Below, one piece after another: positions 34,865-44,698 of a DNA stretch of 64,000 bases. The DNA is from Mycolicibacterium aurum (GTDB lineage Bacteria > Actinomycetota > Actinomycetes > Mycobacteriales > Mycobacteriaceae), in assembly GCA_900078775.1 (NCBI GenBank), contig LT549889.1, positions 1,736,001-1,800,000 of the forward strand. The letters run 5' to 3'. Within the stretch, counting starts at the first letter, position 1. Each line of letters starts with the position of its first letter. A model generated the notes under the pieces. It did no database searches. It worked only from the letters and a program-made list of their open reading frames with translations, and was not told where the DNA came from. The position numbers were made by a program, and so were the translations under genes.

Positions 34865-35599
34865 GTGTCTCTGATTCTTCTTCCCGCAGTCGATGTCGTC
34901 GAGGGCCGCGCCGTGCGCCTGGTTCAGGGTGTGGCAGGCAGTGAAACCGAGTACGGCTCGGCGCTGGATGCGGCCCTGGGCTGGCAGCGCGACGGCGCCG
35001 AATGGATCCATCTGGTGGACCTGGATGCGGCGTTCGGCCGTGGCTCCAACCGTGAACTGCTCGCCGAGGTGGTCGGCCAGCTCGACGTCGCGGTGGAACT
35101 GTCCGGCGGTATCCGCGACGACGAGTCGCTGCGCGCCGCACTGGCCACCGGCTGCCGCCGGGTGAACCTCGGTACCGCGGCGCTGGAGAACCCGCAGTGG
35201 TGCGCCGCCGCGATTGCCGAGCACGGCGACAAGGTGGCCGTCGGCCTGGACGTGAAGCTGGAGAACGGAGACTACCGGCTGCGTGGGCGCGGCTGGGAGA
35301 CCGACGGCGGCGACCTGTGGCCGGTGCTGGATCGGCTTGTCGGCGAAGGCTGTTCGCGCTTCGTGGTCACCGACGTCAGCAAGGACGGCACCCTGAACGG
35401 CCCGAACCTGGAACTGCTCGGCGCGGTCACCGACCGCACCTCGGCCCCGGTGATCGCTTCCGGCGGCGTGTCCAGCCTGGACGACCTGCGCGCCATCGCC
35501 TCCCTCACCGATCGTGGTGTCGAGGGTGCGATCGTCGGGAAGGCGCTCTACGCCGGGCGTTTCACGCTGCCCGAGGCGCTCAGCGCGGTCGCCGGCTGA
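34865..35599 (+). CDS. hisA: ProFAR isomerase HisA, probably bifunctional PriA (HisA/TrpF)
   Basis: A 244-residue TIM barrel: [18 protein letters not shown] with the first catalytic Asp (D10), [39 protein letters not shown] with the second, and [12 protein letters not shown]. Actinobacteria lack a separate trpF, and the trp cluster in this window (trpE, trpC, trpB, trpA) has none. The enzyme is therefore expected to isomerise phosphoribosylanthranilate too, as PriA does. GTG 34865. The TGA overlaps the impA ATG (TGATG). Confidence 0.92.
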   Translation: MSLILLPAVDVVEGRAVRLVQGVAGSETEYGSALDAALGWQRDGAEWIHLVDLDAAFGRGSNRELLAEVVGQLDVAVELSGGIRDDESLRAALATGCRRVNLGTAALENPQWCAAAIAEHGDKVAVGLDVKLENGDYRLRGRGWETDGGDLWPVLDRLVGEGCSRFVVTDVSKDGTLNGPNLELLGAVTDRTSAPVIASGGVSSLDDLRAIASLTDRGVEGAIVGKALYAGRFTLPEALSAVAG

Positions 35600-36411
35600 T
35601 GCTCGAGCCCGGGAAGCTCGCGGCGCTGCTGGCGACCGCCGCAGACGTTCTCGACGATGCATCGGGTGCCTTCGTCGCCGGCCATCGGGCCGAATCAGCA
35701 GTCCGCAAGCAGGGCAACGACTTCGCCACCGAGGTGGACCTGGCCATCGAACGTCAGGTGGTGGCCGCGCTCACCGAGCAGACCGGCATCGGGGTGCACG
35801 GTGAGGAGTTCGGCGGTGCCCCCCTCGATTCGGAGCTGGTCTGGGTGCTCGACCCGATCGACGGCACCTTCAACTATGCGGCCGGTTCGCCGATGGCGGC
35901 GATCCTGCTCGGGCTGCTGGCCGACGGGGAGCCGGTCGGTGGGCTGACCTGGCTGCCGTTCACCGGTAACCGTTACCTCGCCGCGGTCGACGGCCCGGTG
36001 CGGGACAACGGCATCGAACTGCCCCGGTTGCAGCGCAGCGTGCTCGCCGATTCCATCGTCGGTATCCAGACGTTCAACATCGACTCGCGCGGCCGGTTTC
36101 CGGGGCGCTACCGCTACGAGGTGCTGGCCAACCTGAGCCGGGTGTCCTCCCGCATCCGCATGCACGGTGCAACTGGGGTGGACCTGGCGTACGTGGCCGC
36201 CGGAATTCTCGGTGGCGCCATCAGTTTCGGTCACCTCATCTGGGATCACGCGGCGGGCGTGGCGCTGGTGCGCGCCGCCGGCGGTATCGTCACCGACCTG
36301 GCCGGCGAGCCGTGGACGGCGGAGTCGACGTCGGCGCTGGCGGCGGCGCCCGGCATCCACGAGCAACTGCTCGAACTGGTGGCCGCCGCGGGATCCCCGG
36401 AGGATTACTGA
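35599..36411 (+). CDS. impA: Inositol monophosphatase family protein ImpA
   Basis: A Mg-dependent phosphatase of 270 residues with the family signatures GEEFGG (E69/E70), [13 protein letters not shown] (D85, D88) and [15 protein letters not shown]. It sits between hisA and hisF, as in M. tuberculosis and corynebacteria. It may act on inositol phosphate for phosphatidylinositol and mycothiol, or serve as a histidinol-phosphate phosphatase, since no classical hisN is seen here. The sequence alone does not decide. It starts at ATG 35599, one base overlapping hisA. Confidence 0.87.
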   Translation: MLEPGKLAALLATAADVLDDASGAFVAGHRAESAVRKQGNDFATEVDLAIERQVVAALTEQTGIGVHGEEFGGAPLDSELVWVLDPIDGTFNYAAGSPMAAILLGLLADGEPVGGLTWLPFTGNRYLAAVDGPVRDNGIELPRLQRSVLADSIVGIQTFNIDSRGRFPGRYRYEVLANLSRVSSRIRMHGATGVDLAYVAAGILGGAISFGHLIWDHAAGVALVRAAGGIVTDLAGEPWTAESTSALAAAPGIHEQLLELVAAAGSPEDY

Positions 36412-36412
36412 C

Positions 36413-37186
36413 ATGGGAGTAGCGGTTCGGGTCATCCCGTGCCTGGACGTCGACGACGGCCGGGTGGTCAAGGGCGTCAACTTCGAGAACTTGCGGGACG
36501 CCGGTGACCCCGTCGAACTGGCGGCCGCCTATGACGCCGCCGGCGCCGATGAGCTGACCTTCCTGGACGTGACCGCATCCTCGTCGGGCCGCAGCACCAT
36601 GCTGGAGGTGGTGCGCCGCACCGCCGAGCAGGTGTTCATCCCGCTGACCGTCGGGGGCGGGGTGCGTTCGGTCGCCGATGTGGACGTGCTGCTGCGCGCC
36701 GGGGCCGACAAGGTCTCGGTCAACACCGCGGCGATCGCCCGCCCGGAACTGCTGGCCGAGCTGTCCCGCCAATTCGGTTCGCAGTGCATCGTGTTGAGCG
36801 TGGACGCCCGGACGGTGCCGGACGGCTCGACCCCGACTCCGTCGGGCTGGGAGGTCACCACCCACGGTGGCCGCCGCGGCACCGGCATCGACGCGGTCGA
36901 ATGGGCCCGCCGCGGAGCCGAACTCGGGGTGGGGGAGATTCTGCTGAACTCGATGGACGCCGACGGCACCAAGGCCGGTTTCGACCTGCCGATGCTGCAC
37001 GCGGTGCGCGAGGCGGTGACGGTGCCGGTGATCGCCAGCGGCGGTGCGGGTGCGGTCGGCGATTTCGCCCCGGCGGTGAAGGCCGGAGCCGACGCGGTGC
37101 TGGCCGCCAGCGTGTTCCACTTCGGCGAGCTGACCATCGGCGAGGTGAAGGCCGCCATGGCGGCGGAAGGCATAGAGGTCCGATGA
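36413..37186 (+). CDS. hisF: Imidazole glycerol phosphate synthase, cyclase subunit
   Basis: Forms imidazole glycerol phosphate and AICAR from PRFAR and ammonia passed from HisH. The 257-residue TIM barrel has the catalytic pair D12 ([14 protein letters not shown]) and D131 (LSVDART), plus [23 protein letters not shown] and [11 protein letters not shown] 36413 is two bases after the impA stop. Its own stop lies in the first arm of a 15-base direct repeat whose second copy carries the hisI start. Confidence 0.96.
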   Translation: MGVAVRVIPCLDVDDGRVVKGVNFENLRDAGDPVELAAAYDAAGADELTFLDVTASSSGRSTMLEVVRRTAEQVFIPLTVGGGVRSVADVDVLLRAGADKVSVNTAAIARPELLAELSRQFGSQCIVLSVDARTVPDGSTPTPSGWEVTTHGGRRGTGIDAVEWARRGAELGVGEILLNSMDADGTKAGFDLPMLHAVREAVTVPVIASGGAGAVGDFAPAVKAGADAVLAASVFHFGELTIGEVKAAMAAEGIEVR

Positions 37187-37226
37187 GCGCAGCGAAAAGG
37201 ACAAATCGAGGAGAGGTCCGATGAGC
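37174..37226. repeat. Direct repeat flanking the hisF stop and hisI start (MIRU-like insertion)
   Basis: AGAGGTCCGATGAGC occurs at 37174-37188 and at 37212-37226, a 38-base period. The hisF TGA is in the first copy and the hisI ATG in the second. Between them is GCGCAGCGAAAAGGAC and a purine-rich ribosome site. Removing one period would leave hisF and hisI overlapping as ATGA, as most neighbours do. Confidence 0.75.
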
Positions 37227-37565
37227 CTCGACCCCGCCATCGCTGCGCGGCTCAAGCGCAATGAAGCCGGCCTGTTCACCGCCGTCGTGCAGGAGCACGG
37301 CACCGGCGACGTGCTGATGGTCGCCTGGATGGACGACGACGCGCTGGCCCGCACCCTGGAAACCCGTGAGGCCACCTACTTCTCGCGGTCCCGCGGGGAG
37401 CAGTGGATCAAAGGCGCGACCTCCGGGCATACCCAGCGTGTGCGTTCGGTGCGGCTGGACTGCGACGGCGACTGTGTGCTGCTGGTGGTCGATCAGGTCG
37501 GTGGGGCGTGCCATACCGGCGATCACACCTGCTTCGACGCGGGTCTGCTGCTCGGCGAGGACTGA
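37221..37565 (+). CDS. hisI: Phosphoribosyl-AMP cyclohydrolase
   Basis: Opens the adenine ring of PR-AMP. The 114-residue protein has the metal-binding cysteines in [12 protein letters not shown] and the last ligand in [12 protein letters not shown], plus [21 protein letters not shown]. It is the monofunctional type; hisE/hisG are not in the window, as is usual in mycobacteria. It follows hisF after a 34-base repeat-derived gap with its own AGGAGAGG. Confidence 0.95.
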   Translation: MSLDPAIAARLKRNEAGLFTAVVQEHGTGDVLMVAWMDDDALARTLETREATYFSRSRGEQWIKGATSGHTQRVRSVRLDCDGDCVLLVVDQVGGACHTGDHTCFDAGLLLGED

Positions 37566-37614
37566 CCGTGTCGCGCTGCCGGGACTTGTCGGTGCCGTCG
37601 GCGACAATGGCCGG

Positions 37615-39243
37615 GTGACGAACGCCCCGGTGACCGATGCCGCCGCCCGCAAGGCGCGCGGCGCGTTCTTCACCCCACCTCAGATCACCCGCTATCTCGC
37701 CGACTGGGCGGTCCGCAGCGGGGAGGACAGGGTGCTCGAACCGTCCGCCGGCGATGCCGCCTTCCTGATCGCCGCCACCGACCGACTGCGCGAACTCGGG
37801 GCCGCGACACCCACTCTCGACGGGGTGGAGATCCACCCGGCCAGTGCCGCCACCGCGCGGCGCCGGGTCGCCCAGGCCGGCGGCAGGGCGCGGATCCGCA
37901 CCGCCGACTTCTTCGACATCACTCCCGAGCCCGGCTACACCGCGGTGCTGGGCAACCCGCCCTACATCCGCTACCAGGAGTTCCGCGGTAAGCAGCGGGC
38001 ACAGTCCCGGCGGGCGGCGCTGCACGCCGGGGTCACCCTGTCCGCGCTGGCGTCGAGCTGGGCGGCGTTCACCGTGCACGCCGCGCTGTTCCTGCGCCCC
38101 GGTGGCCGGATGGCGCTGGTGCTGCCGGCAGAGCTGCTCAGCGTCAACTACGCCGCTGCGGTCCGCAAGTTCCTGTTCGACCGGTTCGGCAGCGTCGAAC
38201 TGGTGATGTTCGACGAGCAGGTGTTCCCCGGCGCCGAGGCCGATGTGGTGCTGCTGCTGGCCGACGGCTTCGGCGCGGGACCCTCCGGGCACGCCGTCAT
38301 CCATCGCGCCCGCAATGCCGAGTCCCTGACTTCCGAACTGGTGCAACGCCATTGGTCTCCGGTGGATCCGGCCGACAAATGGATCAGCGGGCTGATCGGC
38401 CATCGCGCGGTCGAGGAGCTACAGACCCTGCACGACGGCGGCCGGTTCGCCACCCTGGAGCACTGGGGTGACACCACCTTGGGCATGGTGACCGGCAACA
38501 ACGGGTTCTTCGCGTTGTCCCCGGCCCGGGTGGCCGAACTCGGGTTGCGCCCGGCGGACCTGCTGACGCTGTCCCCGCCCGGCAGCGGGCACCTGCGCGG
38601 GCTGACGCTGTCGCCCGGGCAGTTGGCCAACCTCGGTGCCGACGGGAAGTCGGTGCACCTCTTTCGGCCCGCTGGGCGCCCGTCGGCGGCCGCCCAGCGC
38701 TACATCGAGGCCGGCCACGCCGCCGGGGTACATCTGGCCTACAAGTGCCGTGTCCGCACACCGTGGTACCTGGTGCCGCTGGTACCGCCCGCCGACCTGC
38801 TATTGACCTGCATGAACGCCGACACGCCACGGCTGGTCACCAACCGGGCCGGGGCGCATCACCTGAACTCGGTGCACGGGGTGTACCTGCGCGATGAGTT
38901 CGCCACCCTGGGCCGGGACCTGTTGCCGCTGGCCTCGCTGAACTCGGTGACGCTGCTGCACGCCGAGATGGTGGGGCGGGCCTATGGCGGCGGGGTACTG
39001 AAAATCGAACCGCGCGAAGCGGATCGCTGGCTGGTGCCGAGCCCAGAGCTGATCGCCGCGCGGGCCGGTGAACTGCGGGCGGTGCGACGCACCGTGGCCG
39101 GGCTGCTGGGCAAGGGCAGGCTGCTGGACGCGGTCGACGTCATCGACGACGCCCTGGCCCTGAACGCCGACCTGGAATCGGTTCAGGCCGCGCGTCATTC
39201 ATTGGCCACCAGAAGGGCGGTAAGGTCTCGGCGTGCCCGCTGA
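37615..39243 (+). CDS. Class I SAM-dependent DNA N6-adenine methyltransferase (restriction-modification type)
   Basis: A 542-residue protein: ARGAFFTPPQITRYLADWAV near the N-terminus, SAM-binding motif I VLEPSAGDAAF (42-50), and catalytic motif IV GNPPYIRYQ (N114-Y117). This layout, a catalytic N-terminal half and a long C-terminal half that probably recognises DNA, matches gamma-class enzymes of type II restriction systems. GTG 37615. It overlaps the next gene by 11 bases, a sign of a paired function. It lies 49 bases after hisI, where M. tuberculosis has chaA, so it looks like an insertion. The recognition sequence is not known. Confidence 0.85.
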   Translation: MTNAPVTDAAARKARGAFFTPPQITRYLADWAVRSGEDRVLEPSAGDAAFLIAATDRLRELGAATPTLDGVEIHPASAATARRRVAQAGGRARIRTADFFDITPEPGYTAVLGNPPYIRYQEFRGKQRAQSRRAALHAGVTLSALASSWAAFTVHAALFLRPGGRMALVLPAELLSVNYAAAVRKFLFDRFGSVELVMFDEQVFPGAEADVVLLLADGFGAGPSGHAVIHRARNAESLTSELVQRHWSPVDPADKWISGLIGHRAVEELQTLHDGGRFATLEHWGDTTLGMVTGNNGFFALSPARVAELGLRPADLLTLSPPGSGHLRGLTLSPGQLANLGADGKSVHLFRPAGRPSAAAQRYIEAGHAAGVHLAYKCRVRTPWYLVPLVPPADLLLTCMNADTPRLVTNRAGAHHLNSVHGVYLRDEFATLGRDLLPLASLNSVTLLHAEMVGRAYGGGVLKIEPREADRWLVPSPELIAARAGELRAVRRTVAGLLGKGRLLDAVDVIDDALALNADLESVQAARHSLATRRAVRSRRAR

Positions 39244-40228
39244 GCCCTCCACGAAAGCCACTGCGTGGGCCATCTTCGACCGCATCGTCGCCGACGCCGC
39301 GCCCGGCGGGGTGCACACCAACCCGTGGGTGCGGATCGGCGACAGGCTGAACTTCGTGCCCGACTTCCGGGTGCTGCGCAAGCTGCTGGGGGTGCCGCTG
39401 TATCTGGACGCACCCTCGACCACCGGGGTGCCGGCGCTCGCGCTGGATGTGTGGATGTCCTATGAGCTGCGCCGCGCCGGTTTCGACGCCGACGCCGTGT
39501 GGCCGCGGCCCACCGACCCGCGGATCATGCCGAGTGCCATCGCCGCACTGCTCGAGGCGCTGCCGCAGAAGGAGCGACTGCTCATCGAGCAGCGGCTGCG
39601 CCGGTCGATGAAGGGCGTGGCCGCCTCCAGCGCCAGCGTGCTCGGCAAGCACTACATGAAACAGGTCGACGTGGTCATGTCGGACTGGGACACCGGGCCC
39701 GAGCTGTTGATCAGCACGAAGCGGATGGACTCCAGCTTCGGCAAGAACGCCGCCAACCGCGTCGAGGAGAGCTACGGCGACGCCAAGAATCTGCGGCTGC
39801 GCCATCCGCTGGCCGCGCTCGGCTTCGTCTACGGCCTGCGCTCGACGATCCTGTCCACCGAACCCGACAAGGCCGAATGGCTGATCGACCTGCTCGGCAA
39901 GCTGGGCACCGAGGACGACGCCTATCACGCGGTCGCGCTGGTGATGATCGACTACGACGCCGACGTCCTCGAGGCGCCCGAGGAGGCCGTCGACAGCATC
40001 GAAAAGGCCGAGCCCGACACGCTTTTCGAGATCGTCGACGTGGCCACCGCCGCAGTCGACGAGGCGTTGGCCACGCTGCCGCACGTCGTCATCCGCCACG
40101 ACGTGGTGCCCCCGCAACTGCAGCCCGCCCGGTTCCTGGAGATCATGGTCAAGCGGGTCATCGACACCACCCCGGTCACCCGGCACCGTGAGGCGCGCCG
40201 CCGGCGCCAGACCGCACCAGCGCAATAG
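39233..40228 (+). CDS. Candidate restriction endonuclease paired with the methyltransferase
   Basis: A 331-residue protein I do not recognise by family. Its position (11-base overlap with a DNA methyltransferase) and a possible PD-(D/E)xK-like core (DWDTGPELLISTKR: D151/D153, E157, K163) suggest a type II endonuclease. The segment after it, NAANRVEESYGDAKNLRLRHP, is strongly charged. No HNH or GIY-YIG motif is seen. Alternatives are a DNA-binding specificity partner or an unrelated protein. GTG 39233 is the only start near the overlap with good context. Confidence 0.55.
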   Translation: MPAEPSTKATAWAIFDRIVADAAPGGVHTNPWVRIGDRLNFVPDFRVLRKLLGVPLYLDAPSTTGVPALALDVWMSYELRRAGFDADAVWPRPTDPRIMPSAIAALLEALPQKERLLIEQRLRRSMKGVAASSASVLGKHYMKQVDVVMSDWDTGPELLISTKRMDSSFGKNAANRVEESYGDAKNLRLRHPLAALGFVYGLRSTILSTEPDKAEWLIDLLGKLGTEDDAYHAVALVMIDYDADVLEAPEEAVDSIEKAEPDTLFEIVDVATAAVDEALATLPHVVIRHDVVPPQLQPARFLEIMVKRVIDTTPVTRHREARRRRQTAPAQ

Positions 40229-40245
40229 GCAGAGGTACCCGAGGG

Positions 40246-41043
40246 TTAGATCACCCGCGAGCCGGCCTTGGCCCGGGCGCTCCAGCGACCGTCTTCGAAG
40301 CCCACCGTCACCGGATGCCGGAACGCCTCGGACACATGCTCGGTGGTCACCGTCTGCAGCGCCGGACCGCTGGCCACGGTGCGGCCCGCACCGATCAGCA
40401 GCGCGTGTGTGGTGCTGGTGGGCAACTCCTCGAGGTGATGGGTCACCAGGATCGACGCCATCTCCGGATGCGTATCGTCCAGCGTGTCAATGGTTTCCAA
40501 AAGCTGCTCGCGGGCGGCCACGTCGAGCCCGGTGCTGGGCTCGTCGAGCAGCAGCAGTTTCGGCTCGGCGATCAGCGCCCGGGCGATCAGCGCCCGGCCC
40601 CGCTCACCGTGTGACAGCGTCGGCCAGACCGCGTCCGCGCGGGCCGACAGCCCGACGGTGTCGATCAGCTCGTCGGCGCGGCGGCGCTGCTCGGGGCTCG
40701 GCGCCCAATGCGCCGCGGTGTCGACGGTGGCGGTGAACCCGGTCAGCACCACCTCCCGGACCGTCAGCGGGTACTGCAGCCGGTGTCGGGGATTGACGTG
40801 TCCGATGGACCGGCGCAGCACCGTAAGGTCGGTGCGGCCCATCTGCGCGCCCAGGATGTGCACGGTGCCGCTGCTGGGAAACGTCACCGCCGCACAGAAT
40901 CCCAGCAGGGTGCTCTTGCCGGCACCGTTGGGTCCCAGTAGCGCCCAGTGCTCGCCGGGCTGCACCGTCAGGGAGATGCCTTCGATGATCTGCTTGCCGT
41001 TGCGGCGGAAGGTGACGTCGCAGATCTGCAGGACCGGGGTCAC
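40246..41043 (-). CDS. ABC transporter ATP-binding protein
   Basis: A 265-residue ATPase with Walker A GPNGAGKSTLL (about 37-47), ABC signature LSHGERGRALIARAL, Walker B LLLLDEPSTGLD and the switch histidine in ILVTHHLEELP. No permease gene is adjacent, so it may work with a membrane partner elsewhere or be a soluble ABC protein. It is downstream of bcp on the minus strand and overlaps it by 4 bases. Confidence 0.85.
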   Translation of the reverse strand: MTPVLQICDVTFRRNGKQIIEGISLTVQPGEHWALLGPNGAGKSTLLGFCAAVTFPSSGTVHILGAQMGRTDLTVLRRSIGHVNPRHRLQYPLTVREVVLTGFTATVDTAAHWAPSPEQRRRADELIDTVGLSARADAVWPTLSHGERGRALIARALIAEPKLLLLDEPSTGLDVAAREQLLETIDTLDDTHPEMASILVTHHLEELPTSTTHALLIGAGRTVASGPALQTVTTEHVSEAFRHPVTVGFEDGRWSARAKAGSRVI

Positions 41044-41510
41044 CGGGCGCGGGCCCGCAGCACCTCGAGCGCCTTGTCGGCGTGGGTGTCCATGCTGAAC
41101 TCGCTGGAGATCACCTTGAGGACGGTGCGGTCGGTGTCGATGACGAACGTCGTCCGCTTCACCGGCAGGAACTTGCCGAGCAGCCCGCGCTTGACCCCGA
41201 ACGCGGTGGCCACCGCGCCGTCGACGTCCGAGAGCAACGGGTAGTCGAAGCCCTGCTGATCGGCGAACTCAGCCTGCTTGTCCACCGCATCGGTGCTGAT
41301 CCCCACCCGGGAGGCGCCGACGGCGGCGAACTCGGCGGCCAGATCGCGGAAGTGGCAGGCCTCCTTGGTGCACCCGGGCGTCATCGCGGCTGGGTAGAAG
41401 AACAGCACCACCGGACCGTCGGCGAGCAGCGCGCCGAGGTTGCGCCGGGCGCCGGTCTGATCGGGCAGTTCGAAGTCGGCCACACGGTCACCGGTCTTGA
41501 TAAGCGTCAC
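41040..41510 (-). CDS. bcp: Peroxiredoxin of the Bcp/PrxQ type
   Basis: Reduces peroxides with thioredoxin. The 156-residue protein has the peroxidatic cysteine in AAMTPGCTKEACHFRD, with the second cysteine five residues on (the atypical 2-Cys pair of Bcp). Further typical segments are FELPDQTG, ISTDAVDKQAEFADQ and VKRTTFVIDTD. GTG 41510 is chosen because TLIKTGDRVADFELPDQ is the standard N-terminus. It is divergent from trpE with 52 bases between, and corresponds to bcpB (Rv1608c). Confidence 0.92.
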   Translation of the reverse strand: MTLIKTGDRVADFELPDQTGARRNLGALLADGPVVLFFYPAAMTPGCTKEACHFRDLAAEFAAVGASRVGISTDAVDKQAEFADQQGFDYPLLSDVDGAVATAFGVKRGLLGKFLPVKRTTFVIDTDRTVLKVISSEFSMDTHADKALEVLRARAR

Positions 41511-41562
41511 GGCTGCCCACGCTACGCCGAACAGTTGACGGTCGTCTGGGAAGATTGACCCC

Positions 41563-43113
41563 GTGCAACAACCTTCGCCGGCCGAGACGCTGGCCGTCAC
41601 CACGACTCGTGAGGTCTTTCGGGAACTCGCCGCCGGCCATCGGGTGGTCCCGGTCACCCGCAAGGTGCTCGCCGACAGCGAGACACCGCTGTCGGCGTAC
41701 CGCAAGCTGGCCGCCAACCGCCCCGGCACCTTCCTGCTGGAGTCCGCGGAGAACGGCCGGTCCTGGTCGCGCTGGTCCTTCATCGGCGCGGGCGCACCGT
41801 CGGCGTTGACCGTCCGCAACGGGCAGGCCGTGTGGCTGGGCAGCACCCCGCAGGACGCGCCGTCCGGCGGCGACCCGCTGGACGCGCTACGCAGCACGCT
41901 GGATCTGCTGGCCACCGCCGCGCTGCCCGGGCTGCCGCCGCTGTCCTCGGGGCTGGTCGGCTTCTTCGCCTACGACATGGTGCGCCGGCTGGAGCGCCTA
42001 CCCGAGCTGGCCGTCGACGATCTGGGCCTGCCGGACATGCTGCTGCTGCTGGCCACCGACATCGCCGCGGTGGATCACCACGAGGGCACCATCACGCTGA
42101 TCGCCAACGCGGTGAACTGGAACGGCACCGACGACCGGGTGGACGAGGCCTACGACGACGCGGTGGCCCGCCTCGATGTGATGACCGCCGCGCTCGGCGA
42201 GCCGCTGCCGTCGGCGGTGGCCACCTTCAGCCGTCCGCAGCCGCAGTTCCGGGCGCAGCGCACCGTCGAGGAGTACAGCGCCATCGTGGACAAGCTGGTC
42301 GGTGACATCGAGGCCGGCGAGGCGTTCCAGGTGGTGCCGTCGCAGCGGTTCGAGGTGAGCACCACCGCGGACCCGCTGGAGGTCTACCGGATGCTGCGCG
42401 CCACCAACCCGAGCCCGTACATGTACCTGCTCAACGTTCCGGACGGCGAAGGCGGACTGGACTTCTCGGTCGTCGGCTCCAGCCCGGAGGCGTTGGTCAC
42501 GGTCAAGGACGGCAAGGCCACCACGCACCCGATCGCCGGCACCCGCTGGCGCGGGGACACCGAGGAGGAGGATCAGCTCCTGGAGAAGGAGCTGCTGGCC
42601 GACGAGAAGGAACGCGCCGAGCATCTGATGCTCGTCGACCTCGGCCGCAACGATCTGGGCCGGGTCTGCGAGCCGGGCACCGTGCGGGTGGAGGATTACA
42701 GCCACATCGAGCGCTACAGCCACGTCATGCACCTGGTGTCCACGGTGACCGGCCAGCTGGCCGACGACCGGACCGCACTGGACGCCGTCACGGCCTGCTT
42801 CCCGGCCGGCACGCTGTCGGGGGCCCCCAAGGTCCGGGCCATGGAGCTCATCGAAGAGGTCGAACTGACCCGGCGCGGCCTCTATGGCGGCGTGCTGGGC
42901 TACCTGGACTTCGCCGGCAACGCCGACTTCGCCATCGCCATCCGGACCGCGCTGATGCGCAACGGCACCGCCTACGTGCAGGCCGGCGGGGGAGTCGTGG
43001 CCGATTCGCAGGGGCCCTACGAGTACAACGAGTCCTCCAACAAGGCCAAGGCGGTGCTGAGCGCGATCGCGGCCGCCGAGACGCTCACCCAACCGCAGTC
43101 CGGGACGCCGTGA
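41563..43113 (+). CDS. trpE: Anthranilate synthase component I
   Basis: Makes anthranilate from chorismate with ammonia from a glutaminase subunit encoded elsewhere. The 516-residue protein has an N-terminal domain with the tryptophan-binding [11 protein letters not shown], and a chorismate-binding C-terminal half: [59 protein letters not shown] and [12 protein letters not shown] 41563. The start of the next gene overlaps the TGA. Confidence 0.96.
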   Translation: MQQPSPAETLAVTTTREVFRELAAGHRVVPVTRKVLADSETPLSAYRKLAANRPGTFLLESAENGRSWSRWSFIGAGAPSALTVRNGQAVWLGSTPQDAPSGGDPLDALRSTLDLLATAALPGLPPLSSGLVGFFAYDMVRRLERLPELAVDDLGLPDMLLLLATDIAAVDHHEGTITLIANAVNWNGTDDRVDEAYDDAVARLDVMTAALGEPLPSAVATFSRPQPQFRAQRTVEEYSAIVDKLVGDIEAGEAFQVVPSQRFEVSTTADPLEVYRMLRATNPSPYMYLLNVPDGEGGLDFSVVGSSPEALVTVKDGKATTHPIAGTRWRGDTEEEDQLLEKELLADEKERAEHLMLVDLGRNDLGRVCEPGTVRVEDYSHIERYSHVMHLVSTVTGQLADDRTALDAVTACFPAGTLSGAPKVRAMELIEEVELTRRGLYGGVLGYLDFAGNADFAIAIRTALMRNGTAYVQAGGGVVADSQGPYEYNESSNKAKAVLSAIAAAETLTQPQSGTP

Positions 43114-43745
43114 TGAGGATCGCGCAGGCCCTCCTCGTGCTCGGCGCACTGGCGCTGTGGCTGGCCTCGCGGCTGCCCTGGGTCGAGGTCAGCACGTTCG
43201 ACGGTCTGGGAGAGCCCAAGACCACCACCCTCTCGGGGGCGCAGTGGTCCACGGCGCTGGTCCCGCTGGCGCTGGTGTTGCTGGCCGCCGCGGTCGCGGC
43301 CCTGGCCGTCCGCGGTCTGCTGCTGCGCGCGGTGGCCGTCCTGGTGGCGGTCACCGCGGCCGGCATCGGCTATCTGGGCATCAGCCAGTGGGTACTGCAT
43401 GACGTCGCGGTGCGCGCAGCGACGCTGGCCGAGGAGCCGGTCTCCGCGTTGGTCGGGTCCCAACGGTTCTACGCCGGTGCCGCCGTCGCGGTCGCGGCCG
43501 CGGTGACCGCGCTGGTCGCGGCCGGTTTCCTGATGCGCGCGGCGGCTACGGCCCGGGCCGGGACGGCCCGCTACGCCACCCCGGCGGCCCGTCGTGACGC
43601 GGTGCGTTCGGAGACCGCCGACGGCGCCGACGCGGCGGGCATGACCGAGCGGATGATGTGGGATGCGCTGGACGAGGGCAGCGATCCCACCAGGGAAGCG
43701 GGCACACCCGACACCGGTACCGATCCGGACATCAAGGGTCGGTGA
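43110..43745 (+). CDS. Trp-operon-associated membrane protein (TIGR02234-type, Rv1610-like)
   Basis: A 211-residue protein with four predicted helices: [19 protein letters not shown] near the start, [43 protein letters not shown], and [18 protein letters not shown] charged tail follows. It is always found between trpE and trpC in mycobacteria, and its function is unknown. It starts GTG 43110 (overlapping the trpE stop) or ATG 43113. Confidence 0.8.
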   Translation: MMRIAQALLVLGALALWLASRLPWVEVSTFDGLGEPKTTTLSGAQWSTALVPLALVLLAAAVAALAVRGLLLRAVAVLVAVTAAGIGYLGISQWVLHDVAVRAATLAEEPVSALVGSQRFYAGAAVAVAAAVTALVAAGFLMRAAATARAGTARYATPAARRDAVRSETADGADAAGMTERMMWDALDEGSDPTREAGTPDTGTDPDIKGR

Positions 43746-43841
43746 CGGCTGGTGTGGCGCAGCCGACTAACCTCAAGGCATCAGCGGGGTTGATGAAACC
43801 CCTCCGGGGGGATCCCGGCCGACGGTAAAGGACGATGGCCA

Positions 43842-44660
43842 ATGAGTTCGGCAACCGTGCTCGACTCCATCATCGAGGGAGTCCGTGCCGACGTTGCCAC
43901 CCGTGAAGCTGCCGTGAGCTTCGCCGATATCAAGCAGCGGGCCAAGGACGCACGCCCACCACTTGACGTGTTGGCTGCGCTCCGGGCGCCCGGCATCGCT
44001 GTGATCGCCGAAGTCAAGCGTGCCAGCCCGTCGCGTGGTGAGCTGGCGTCGATTGCAGATCCGGCAGAGCTGGCGCGTGCATATGAGGCAGGCGGCGCGC
44101 GTGTCATCAGCGTGCTGACCGAGGAACGCCGCTTCCAAGGATCGCTTGACGATCTGGACAGCGTGCGCGCCACGGTGTCGATCCCGGTTCTGCGCAAGGA
44201 CTTCATCATCGGCCCGTATCAGATCCACGAGGCTCGCGCGCACGGCGCGGACATGCTGCTGCTGATCGTGGCGGCGCTGGAGCAGAAGGCCCTGGAGTCG
44301 ATGCTCGACCGCACCGAGTCCCTCGGGATGACCGCCCTGGTGGAGGTGCACACCGAGGAGGAGGCCGACCGGGCGTTGCAGGCCGGGGCCACCGTCATCG
44401 GCGTGAACGCGCGTGACCTCAAGACCCTCGAAGTCGACCGGGACTGCTTCGCCCGGATCGCGCCGGGGCTGCCGTCGAACGTGATCCGGGTCGCCGAGTC
44501 CGGCGTCCGCGGCACCGCCGATCTGCTCGCCTACGCCGGTGCCGGCGCCGATGCGGTGCTGGTCGGGGAGGGGCTGGTCACCAGCGGTGACCCGCGCAGC
44601 GCCGTGTCCGATCTGGTCACCGCCGGGGCTCACCCGTCGTGCCCGAAACCCGCCCGCTGA
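43842..44660 (+). CDS. trpC: Indole-3-glycerol-phosphate synthase
   Basis: A 272-residue TIM barrel that closes the indole ring. It shows [76 protein letters not shown] and [22 protein letters not shown] ribosome site precedes ATG 43842. The 96 bases upstream hold two possible small hairpins but no terminator. It is not fused to trpF, consistent with PriA doing that step. Confidence 0.95.
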   Translation: MSSATVLDSIIEGVRADVATREAAVSFADIKQRAKDARPPLDVLAALRAPGIAVIAEVKRASPSRGELASIADPAELARAYEAGGARVISVLTEERRFQGSLDDLDSVRATVSIPVLRKDFIIGPYQIHEARAHGADMLLLIVAALEQKALESMLDRTESLGMTALVEVHTEEEADRALQAGATVIGVNARDLKTLEVDRDCFARIAPGLPSNVIRVAESGVRGTADLLAYAGAGADAVLVGEGLVTSGDPRSAVSDLVTAGAHPSCPKPAR

Positions 44661-44698
44661 TCCGCACCGATGAGCTCGTACGAAAAGAACCTGTAGAC

